From Echinometra lucunter (Eukaryota > Echinodermata > Echinoidea > Camarodonta > Echinometridae), in contig CM057167.1 in the NCBI GenBank assembly GCA_029962745.1, positions 24,632,040 to 24,696,039 of the forward strand: a DNA stretch of 64,000 nucleotides, in the 5' to 3' direction. Under the pieces are notes generated by a model. The model searched no databases. It was not told the origin of the DNA and saw only the letters and a program-made list of their open reading frames with translations. Each line of letters begins with the position of its first letter. The stretch's first letter is position 1. Shown here in pieces: positions 11,046-21,800 of the stretch. A program made the translations under genes and the position numbers.

Positions 11046-12170
11046 GAAGTACCCTTTGAAGATGATCAGTTTGTTTGTTTGCTTAATTTGTTTTGTTTTT
11101 CATTTTTATTTTATTTTTCTCTCTTGTTGAAAAGAACAAAGCATCTCGGCAGTAGCCTCCGACTGATGTTCCTTGCCTTATAGTGATTTATACGAATGAT
11201 ACACAAAAAGAATATTCTTCCTTTTCTTGAATAATGTATCGACAGACTTATTAGTCCAAGACGTATAGACTAAACTCTTATTGTACACAAAACCTTGTTC
11301 TCCGTGGGCATATTGTGCTTGGTATTGTTACCACCAATAAGATATTAGATCTACTCTCACCTAACTGCACCTCGTCACCAAAGCCCATATTTTGTTTGCT
11401 TTCGTTTCTATTATTATTATTTTCTTTTTCATTTCGGTTTCCTTTTACTTGAAGAAAAAAGGGATTTATACGGACAAATGCATAAATAAATAGATAGATA
11501 AAATAAATAAATGTATAAATAAAATGATTAAATTTTTTGGAAGAATTCTGCAAGTTTTCGAGAAACCAGTTTCCTCGGAAAAGATCTCCTCTTTATTTCC
11601 AGAAATATCATCAAATGATCAAAAGCTTTGCAAAAGTAATCGTAATGTAAAATTCTCCGTTCTCCATCTCTCATTTTCACCATTATCATCTTTCATCTTA
11701 CAGATCTTCGTTTCTCTTTCTCTCTCTCTGTCTCTCTGTCTCTCTGCTAGTAAATCGTCACTTGCCATTCCTTTTTTTCATTATAATTTTACATGCATTA
11801 ACTAATGCAAGTCACATCACTCTTTCTTATGTATGGGCAGGGTCGCGGTGGGGGGGGGGGGGGTTGGAATAACATAAAAGTACATATATTTGTATTACAT
11901 TATTATTGTATCATTATTTTTGTAAGCCACACAGGGGTCTATACAATACAAGCTCTGCTTCTTTAAATAGACTCCTCCACTGATATTTTATTCTTCTTAA
12001 TTCAAGTTAACACTTACAGATATATGTAAAATGTATCATTTCTCATATGCAAATTTGTTTATATTTTGTTGTTCCAGAATAAGTATATGTATGTTCGTTG
12101 ATCTTTGTTATTTGCATTATATTGTGGAAATAAAGAGATTTCAAATTTCAAATAAATAAATAAATAAACA
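11046..12170. other. Possible LINE 3' UTR with AAAT tail and AT-rich DNA
   Basis: No gene is seen. A CT microsatellite lies at about 11713-11745 and a G14 run near 11851. The end, GAAATAAAGAGATTTCAAATTTC followed by AAAT repeats at about 12126-12168, looks like a LINE 3' terminus. It may belong to the element ending at 11045. Confidence 0.3.
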
Positions 12171-13210
12171 CCTTTCCTTTCTGCTCGAGTTTCTAGATAT
12201 CAAGGTATCCCAAAGGAAGCCCCCAGTCTGCACCCGAGAGACATAGGAAAACATTTCCGAGAAGCCTTCTACATTTATTTTCACGAGGAGGTTTGTCAGG
12301 ATGGTGCCGTCTTAGAAGTGACAGGATCTAGTAACCTGGCATGATACCATATATCTTTTTATTTAAATTTTTTCGGTTGAAAAAAATAAAAAAATAAAAA
12401 AAAAGGGAGAAAAAGCTGATTGTACATATTTATATTATTTGATAAAAATCATTGTATATAAATTGAATTTTGACTGAATTTTGATAGAATAATAATAAAA
12501 CTCTTAGCTTTGGTGATAAAAGTCATATTGACTGATCGCCATTACAGCAAAAACCAACAACAACAACCTTTGTATTCAATACCCCTTCCGACCTCTAGTC
12601 AAGCTCATACGACCTCTAGTCAAGCCCTGGTTAGTAAGCATTGTTTAAAAATGCTTTACAGAAGTTTTTTTTTTTTGTTGTTGTTGTTTTTATTCTTTTC
12701 TTTCAATGACATCTATATGTACAAACATAGCAAACAAATTACAATCATGAATTGGCAAGTAACTTCATACGGTATGACGGTACCAGTAAAATCAAAGAAG
12801 AACAAAGAATTTATATACATAGATGTACTTGTAAATCACTTCATATCTTAGTTAACTAACAATGTAGTTAGATATAACTGGTCCTTTTTTCATGTTCTTC
12901 TTTCACTGAAAGAAAGATTAAGAAATAAAATAAAGAAGAAATAAAATGAAAAAGAAGGCTGAAAGATACAAAAAAAAAAGAAAAAAAAAAAAGAAAGTGA
13001 TGTACGCGGATGATGTACGGGCCTCGATACGGGGGCGCATGATCAGTGCTTTCGCTCTAAGTTCCTTAGCTTTAATAGATATGTAATTAGGGACGATTCC
13101 AAAATTAGATTAAGAAATTAATATCTCTAAGACTGATTTCTATATCTATATTAGGCTATATTAGGTCAATATTTTGAATAAAAATCTTTAGTTGGCCCTG
13201 TTTTACGAAA
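12171..13210. other. A/T-rich intergenic DNA
   Basis: No gene seen. A runs occur at about 12381-12403 and 12971-12992, and a T/TTG run at about 12666-12690. CCTCTAGTCAAG occurs twice at about 12592 and 12613, followed by GTAAGCATTGTTTA, which resembles GTAAACATTGTTTA near 9992. Confidence 0.4.
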
Positions 13211-13218
13211 TTTACAGT

Positions 13219-14540
13219 CAGGGGCGTCGCTAGAGGGGTGTGTGGGGGGGGGACACCCCCCCCCCCCACTCAAAATTCTTATCGGCAAATTAGCGATCGC
13301 TGTCGGCAAAGAGAGAGAGAGAGAGAGAGAGGAAAGGGAAGAGGAAGGAGGGAAAACGAAAAGAGAAGTAAGGTGCCCAAATAGAGTCATATTCGGCTTA
13401 TTTGCTTGTGTATTTTGACGACGAAATAACACTGGTACCAGGAAAGAGAGTATATAATTTTCTTCGCTCGCTGCGCTCGCTCGTATTATATTTTGATACA
13501 GGATGTTTTCGGAAAGCAAACACATTCGGTAAGTGAGGTGACCATATAATTTAGATATCTTATAGGCATCGTGTAGTTTGATGAAGAATTATCACTTCGA
13601 CCATAAAAAAAGTATATAGATTTTTTCCTCGCTCGCTACGCTTGCTCGAATTAAATTCACATAATAATAATAATAATAATATACAGTTCTTGTATAGCGC
13701 ATATCACATTATGATATAACGTCTCTATGCGCTTCCAAAGGACTTGGATATTATTACCCTGGCTTTAGCCCGGCAGCCGTTTACAGCGTGCAAGCATTTC
13801 AAGGAATGAATTCCTGCCAGGAGGTTTTCGGAAAACAAACACATTCAGCAAGTGAGGTGAACATAATGTAGATATCTTTAGGCCCATCACGTATTTTGAT
13901 GAAGTATTACATGTATCACTTCTACCATGAAAAAGAGTATATATATTTTTTCTTGCTCGCTTGGCTCGCTCGTATAATATTTAGATATAGGGTGGGGTGG
14001 TCTTATGAAAGCAAATAAATTAGGCAAGAGAGGTTACCAAATATATCAAAATAGATGTCTTAAAGGCCCATCGTGTATTTTGATGAAGAACTTTCACTTC
14101 TACCTGAAAAAGAGAATAAAGGCCTATATTGTTCTTCGCTCGCTGCGCTCGCTCGTATAATATTTAGATACAGGATGGTTTGGGAAAGCGAATGAATTCT
14201 GCAAGCGAAGTGACCAAATATATATTTAGTTATCGTATATCCCCATCAGGTAATTTGATGAAGAATTATTACTCCTAGAATGAAAAGGAGTATATATATT
14301 TTCCTGGCTCGCTGCGCTCGCTCATAAAAGTCACCAAATCTGGCTGAAATCGACTGAAATGCGTAGGAAAGACGAAGAAATATGAATATGATAGAGGCAC
14401 ACAATTGAACATGCCTAGGGGCTTTATACGGTTGAATTTATAGACGTCGGTCGTCGGCAATCGGTGGCACTGTTTGTCGGCAATCAGTCTAGCTATCCCC
14501 CCCCCCCCCCCCCAATGAAAAAGGTCTAGCGACGCCCCTG
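13219..14540. mobile_element. 1.3-kb non-autonomous hAT-like element with internal tandem repeats
   Basis: The inverted ends are CAGGGGCGTCGCTAGA (13219-13234) and its complement (14525-14540). They are flanked by an exact 8-bp duplication, TTTACAGT, at 13211-13218 and 14541-14548. CAGGGGCG ends plus an 8-bp duplication mark the hAT superfamily. The interior has poly-G/C at both edges and about five diverged units of roughly 150-200 bp. Each unit carries a CTCGCTGCGCTCGCTCGTA core (about 13465, 13630, 13955, 14135, 14305), a GAAAGCAAAC word and a TTTGATGAAGAATTATCACTT word. One unit is split by an ATA-repeat-led insert at about 13660-13825. No transposase. Confidence 0.88.
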
Positions 14541-14548
14541 TTTACAGT

Positions 14549-14922
14549 GTTCACTTCTACTAATTTGATGGAAATATCCCGAATTCCACGTGACGTATTA
14601 AGATTCAACTATCACGCAGGAAATTTCAGGAAATTCTACGCAGAAGAAACTTTTAACAATTTCGGGGCATTCCTGAAAATATTGTATCGTCGAGTGCGTG
14701 CATGGAAGCACTCATGTTAGCACTGTTCTATCAGGGAGGTGCTCACACGCATCTTCCTTGTTCTACGCTGAAGACTACCCCAACGCATTCACCGTATACA
14801 TGCCACACGTACTTATGATATCGCAACAAACTGGACATGCTATGAGCCACTTTCTACACAAGTGATCAACGTTTTGCTTGCTGTATGCTGTTTGTTTTGT
14901 ATGAAACTTAACTTATTGTGAC
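14549..14922 (+). promoter_or_regulatory. Presumed promoter / 5' UTR region of PTCHD-A
   Basis: About 370 bp separate the hAT-like element from the first start codon. I see no clear TATA box or initiator, and the transcription start cannot be placed. An in-frame TGA at 14902 precedes the start codon, so the coding region does not extend upstream in this frame. Confidence 0.3.
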
Positions 14923-14995
14923 ATGCCGAGATATTCCAAACTATCTGATAGGGATGACCCTTCTGTGAACACGGGGAACAGTGGATATGAAGGTG
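14923..14995 (+). CDS. PTCHD-A exon 1 (start exon)
   Basis: ATG at 14923 in context GTGACATGC, 24 codons of polar residues (MPRYSKLSDRDDPSVNTG...), then donor G|GTAAGT at 14996. An in-frame stop sits 21 bp upstream. It ends one base into a codon, which is exactly what exon 2 needs (GA at 17964) to form Gly. The phase fit and the clean codon total support it; there is no transcript evidence. Confidence 0.7.
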
Positions 14996-16093
14996 GTAAG
15001 TGATTAGAAACAGAATATATATAATGAAAAGCGCCTCAGAAAACCTCCCATTGTGAACCGCCGAGAGGCTGAGTGAAAATAGTCTGCAGGCACAGACCCC
15101 AATTGACACTTTATTCACCTTGAGAGAAGCCTAGTTGAAGTGCCTTACTGGCATGACTGGCTTCTTAATCTGGATGGGTTCCCCACTGACCTCCTTTAGT
15201 CTCCTACCCAGACCTCTATAAACGTGTTTCAACAGAATAGGTTTTGTGCCTCCAAACTAACTCAAGTACCCATTTCTAATTTCTGAAAAACGAGTTGGCC
15301 TGGTACTAGAGACACTCCTTTTTTGCAGGCACAAACCAGGAAGGACATGAAGGAGGATCTCCACTTCCATCCACCTCCCTGCACAAATCCTGGTCTGTCG
15401 AAACAAAGAGTTTCTGAGCTAGGAGATACATGTATATACATTTTGTGAGCAATCGGTGGCACTGTTCAAATAAGCCCTACTCAAGACAAGTTGGAGGAGT
15501 ACAGTTTATTCTGAGCATATATGTAGGCCTACTGACGCAAACGGAAAAGATACAGATAAGGTCTGTGTTTGCAGACTACGGTGTACCTGCTAGCCGAGGA
15601 ATAGCAAACATAAACAAGTGCGTGCGGGAAAACGTACATCGTAGATGAATACATCTACTGTCCTCTTGATACTCTGCATACTACATGACAACAATGCGCG
15701 AATTGTAGGCCTATACTATGAATGGGTTTTCTTTTCAAAAATAAGGGAATGCCTGTTTGCTGTTAAATTGTACATACTCACTTTCTTTACAAGTATATTG
15801 ATTTGTCTATTGATTTGAACGATTGCAAGTCGGACCCTGATATGTAAGGTGACTATAATATTTTAATATTTAGCCCCCATGTAAACCCATGATGGTAGGC
15901 CTTCGAGCACGGTACGAGTCATTTGAACAAATTGTCCTGCCTATACTATGAGTACAGTGGTCCTTTTTTTTTTAAACGGCTTGATCGTGGATCATATTTG
16001 TGCAGAATTTTTGTAGTATCAGTGTAATACCAGCAGCATCAATGGCAACAAGATGTGCTAGCCATAAATAATAAAAAGTAGTAATAGTATAGC

Positions 16094-16124
<31 letters not shown>

Positions 16125-18772
16125 TATTTGGACTAATGCAAGCCTATAATCACTTTCTAGCCTGCGCATTTTGTCATTATTTTATTTTAGTTTAGTTTAG
16201 TTTATTTCATTTTCATTCAATTCATACAGGAACAAGCTGGGAATCAGAAGGGGTAGAATAGACAATACATGTAGTTCATAATACCAAAAGTGCTTTCTCT
16301 TATTTTCATTCTAAAGCACACAACCAACAAGATCAATAATTTTCTAAGTTTTACAACCACTTGTTACTGCAATTCTTGCCTTTCTTGATCTAATAAATTC
16401 AAAATCCCTAATACAAGCAATTAATCAAATGCTCACCCAATTTCAACTACTCCAGAGCTAGAGGTTGACTTATATCATACAGTCACAACGATCACGACTC
16501 GAACCATGGCCAGTTGACCACCGATAGAATTAAATTTAATCAGAAGTATATTCAAAATCTTGCAATGTCACGCCTACACTAAGATGTTGCATGGACAATA
16601 TTTAACCATTTCTATTATTGTTTCTTCAAGAATCACTTCTATTCAAGTCGTTCATTTTACCAGACTTGCTATTAAACACAAGTATATGATTGTAAAGAAA
16701 ACATCATGCTTACCTGTATAACGATAACTCTTCATCTCTTTACAAAATTTCTAACATTTCTTATACAATAAATCCACCCTTCATATCTTAATTCTTAAGG
16801 TATGAAGACAGAATGGGCATAAACATGCAGGTCTACAAAATCTTTAATTATACAGTTTGCTGCTCTCTAAGTTCAATAAAAGAACATTCAAATAATTTTG
16901 CTCATTTCAAATGTAATCTTTGTCAGAACAAACTCATTTTAATCTTCATTCCTCAAAAATATCTCCTAAACACTGAGAGAAAAACTTATTCTCTCAACTT
17001 AATAAGGCATAATTATTAATACATTCATGTTCGATTAATCGTAATCTTCCATACTTGTAACGAGGTAGCCTATCCTATACCATTGTACATTGAGCAGTGC
17101 ATAAAATCACAGTAGCACAGTGAAGCACTGGCCAAAAGACTAAGTTTAGATGATCAAATTATCACGTAAAGCTAAAGTTAAATCATAAATATAAACACCC
17201 TCTTTCAGGGGTCAAAATTCCGATCCCCGACATAAATGATTTGTATAAATGCATAAAAATTTTACCAAATATTGGGTAACGATGACAGCATGTATACAGG
17301 TTAACCCGCAATTTGCTGTACCGGGTGTCCCAGAAAAAGTGGAACGGATGATTTACAGTACTTTACCTTCAAAAAGTATGTAACTTTTCTGCATCACTGG
17401 GTATTACCGAAGATAATGATACCAAGATCATAGAATTTGGTAGAGCAATTTTGATTCCATGCCCGTTTCTTAAAATACAGACATTTTCAAATTTTTGGCG
17501 ACCGAAGAGAGTAGGATTGTGTCGCAATGGCCTTTCATAATACGATGTTGGAGGGAAGCCCATTGATGCATGTCAAGAACAAAACATGCCATATGAAAGG
17601 CTATTCCCGACACAATTCTGCTCTCATCTGTCGCAAAACACATGGGAATTTCGAAAACGTCTGCATTTCACCATATTCGATGATCTTGGTATCATTCTCT
17701 TTGGTAAAAGATGCTTTGCCCACTGATGTAAAAAAAACATATCTCTTTTTTGAAGGCAAAGTACTGAAAATCCGCCGTTCCGCTTTTTCTGGGACACCCG
17801 GCATATTGTGACTGTAATGAAGACATCGTGAAAAATGTCCTCGGAGAAAAATTTGGACTAATGCAAACCTATAATCACTTTCTAGCCTGCGCATATGATC
17901 GCTTTTGTCATTATTTTATTTTAGTTTAGTTTAGTTTATTTAATTTTCATTCAATTCATACAGGAACAAGCTGGGAATCAGAAGGGGTTGCGAGCCTCGA
18001 TTCTCAAGACCTTTCATTCGAACCGACATCGAACGGTGGTGCACTTCGATTGACCGACATTAACGATGTCGGTATTCATGCGGCGGACGATGAGGATAGG
18101 AAGAAACGATGCGGATTCTGTTACTGGTAAGATTACCTGAAAGGGATAGGATACTTGCTTTTCCAAAGGGTTTATTCTGATAGTTGAATTATGCATGGCC
18201 GTACGCAGCGGGGGGGGGGGGGGGGGGGCAGGAATTTCATTTTTTTTTTCTGAAAATTTTCCAAAATTCCACCAAAAGTGTTCACCAGATTTTTCTATTT
18301 CAATTTCAAGATGCAAATGTGCCTTCGTTACCAGCTCGGTCGCTTCACTCCTCGCTTGCATGTTTCTTTGAACATTTTACTTATTTTTGACCCCCCCCCT
18401 CCCTTCCAGGAAAAAATTTCTGTGTACGGCGCTGGAATCATGCTGAAGGTTGATTCTTCCGAAAAACAATGTTTAATATAATATATACCAGGGGGTTTAT
18501 AATTCCGGAAAAGGAAATTGGGTTCATAACTCTGATCATAGCGTTACTTAGGTTATTCATTGCGAAGGTTCCTTATTCTGAAAATCAAATAGGTTTTATC
18601 ATCCTGAAGGTCCATTTTAATGAAAAGGGGTCCATATATTCTAGAAATTAAAAAGGGCTCATGATTCCAAAAGCTTGTGATTCCGAAAAATGATAGTAGG
18701 GTTCTAGAACTTCCGCTAGTAAAATTTTTGGAATCATAAACCTTCAGAATTACGAACCTTATTTCTTTTTTG

Positions 18773-18806
<34 letters not shown>

Positions 18807-21800
18807 CTGAATTACGTTCTAAGAACCCTCTTTCATTACACGGATCTTAGGAATTACGAATTACTGGATAAATATTTGCAAAACTTCAGAAATACGAATC
18901 TTCAGATCTTCTGAACCATTGGAAAACTAACACATATCCCGTGAGAAAGAAATCTATACCCTTCCTTACATCAAGTTGTGCTCATAAAAACGGAAAATTC
19001 ACAAAACTTGTCATTGAAAATTTGAGGCTAATCTAATAAAGGATGAAAAAGTAAAAATTTCAAGACTAAATTTGATTTTGTTCTCGTTAAGCACTCTTAA
19101 AATATTGGGTAAATTTGGTTGGGTAACGCACTGTTGGTTAGAATTTTGCCCAAAACTTTACAAATCTTGCCCAAATATAGTAAAGGCCATTTCACCAATT
19201 TGTGTAATAAACATTTTGCTCAACTGTTGGGCATATTCCCACCAACACTCCTGGTAACATGGGTGTTGGGCAAAATTATTTCTTACTGTTGGTTAATTAA
19301 ATGAAAGTATCCACTAATTAAGCAATTTTTTTCTACAAAACTGGCAAAATAAAAATGAATATTCATGACTTATCATTAGCGTATGATTTAGGGTGGGCCC
19401 AATTTACTAACCGTCTACAGACTAGCGAACTATGGCCACTCTCTGCTCGGAGCTCACCATAACCCACTGATCTCTATGAAAAGAATCTGGACATCCCATT
19501 TCTAATACGCACCATACAAATACTCGAAGCAGATAGGTGACAACGGTCATCTTACCACTCAAAACCTCAATGACTTTGTATGAAAATTAGACTTACTCAT
19601 TTTAATCATGATTATGGGCGAAATCTTGCTCCAAAACCCTTCTGTTTGACGATATATGCAGTTAAGAGCTCAAAATCCCAGCATTTTACGTCGAATTTAC
19701 CCATTTTTTACGGGTGGATTTGTACACAAACAAATGGAGAATGCGTTCGTGGAGTGGTACTTAGAAGTGGTAAAGAGGCGATCGGGCGGCTTCACAAATC
19801 TCAGCTAATGAGATATCCAGATTCTTTTCGTATAGATCAGTGCCATAACCTCGCCTATGGTTTTGTAACTATACATGAAAATTTTCGAAACCACGACTAT
19901 GTTTTCTCGTTCTGAAACTGCACAATAACGTAAGGTTTCGAAACCGCAAGTAAACTTTAAGTTTAGAGGCAGTTATGTGAATCTAACTATTGCCCCACAG
20001 AACAGAAGGCCTTTCCTGTAATCTTGCAAACTGTCACTTCCGCAATTTCCTTGATTTCCATATCTCAGGACATTGAGAGGATATGATTTCTGAATCCTCA
20101 GTAATAGTCTTATCGTTCCGAAATTACAAAAGGCACTCAAAGACGGTTGATGCCAACTGCACACGAGGGGGGGGGGGGGGTTAAATTCATCAACAAATTA
20201 GCAGGATAATGAACACAGATATTGATGAACATTATTAAGGAAGAAAATAGTGGGCTTGCTTGGGGTCTCATGAAGAAAAGGAAGGAGAAGGAGGAGCAGA
20301 AGACGAAGAAACAGAAGGATAAGGAGGAGGAGGAGAAGAAGAGAAGGAGGAAAAAGATGAGAGTAGAAAAACATGAAGAAGGAGAAGTAGGAGAAGGAAA
20401 AGAATAAAAAATGCGAAGGAAGAATAAACGAGGAAAAATAGGATTATAGAGAAAGAAACAGAAGACGTGTAAGCAATGAAAAGAACTTTGGCATTGTAAT
20501 CTTGGAATATTGCTCGACATCACTGAAAATATTGATCTGATATTATGAAAATATCATTCCTACTATTTTTCTGTATTTATACCTCCTCAGGTACGCCAAA
20601 TTTCTCAATCGTTTCCCGGTCTTGTTCTGTATTCTGCTCTTCGCTCTCACAGCTGGTGGTGGAGCTGCTGCTTTTGTTTTATACGATATACCATCATTTA
20701 GTAATCCACTGAAGGTAGGATTAATTTTCTTAAACCATTCCGCTTTAAAAAAAAGTTTTGAAACCCATGCATGATCGATTATATCTCTCTTGTCAAGCCA
20801 TGATTATCGCTGTGTTAAAAGGGGGTGAAAACTGGCAAGTACTGTTTAACGCCATCTTCGTCTTCTTTTCCGTACGCCCTATTCACTCGCACCAAAGAGA
20901 TTCTGTGACACTAGAGCACGCACTACGCATTCGCGCACGCAATGCTGCTGTGCGCAATAGAACCGACAGGCCGCCATCTTAAACCGGGCAAAAACTCCGC
21001 TTTTGCCCGGATTATAACATGTGAGCCTATATGGGAGCGAGATGAGAATCAGCAATTTCTTTGCCATTATTCTCGGTTTAACGTTGTCTGCAACTTTAAA
21101 GTCATATGACCAAATAAATTTGTTTTATAATGTGATCTCCTTGTCATTTTAGGGCAGGGGCGGGCACGAGCACGGAGGGGATGACCCTTCCGTAAAGTGC
21201 TGAAATGTACTCTATGCTACATGTGAGCTTAACTCACTTTATGTCGTGGCAAAATATAATTGATTTGATATTGACTTCTTTTAAAGGGAACGATGTATTT
21301 ACAAGAGTCCCCCACCAAGAAAAAAAAAACAAGCTGACAAGGGTGACACCCTCCAAACGTGTCCTGTGGTAAAAAATGCACATATATTTGTAAGTCCCCT
21401 GTGTATGGAAGCATTTTAACGAGACACTGGAATCATATTTATTAGATGAGGGCATGGAAGTTGTTCAGATGCATGCAATTCGTGAAAGGATAGGGGTAGC
21501 ACCCAACGTGCCCATGAGACATTAAAAACACAACTTTTAGGGCTTCTCAATAAAGTAATGCGCAATTCCAGTTTACTAAAATTTTATTTCATGAATGCAT
21601 CTCTAAGCAGTTGTTCAAATTGGGTAGGCCTAGGCCCTACATATACCTCACTGGGGAAAGAGGCGAATGGGCTAGGGACAAAATGTCTATATCAGTGCCC
21701 CTATTGCTAAAAATGACAAATTATTATCAGTAGTCTGTGAAAACACATTCAGATTATGAGCAATTATAATTTCCATTTGCAAAAGGACGATTCCTACCAA

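Noticed and set aside
20222..20407. Lys/Glu-rich open frame
   Set aside because: A purine-rich simple repeat in intron 2 of PTCHD-A.
21165..21200. GGGGATGACCCTTCCGTAAAG, similar to GGGATGACCCTTCTGTGAAC in PTCHD-A exon 1
   Set aside because: A short match in an intron, out of exon context and with an early stop; probably chance.
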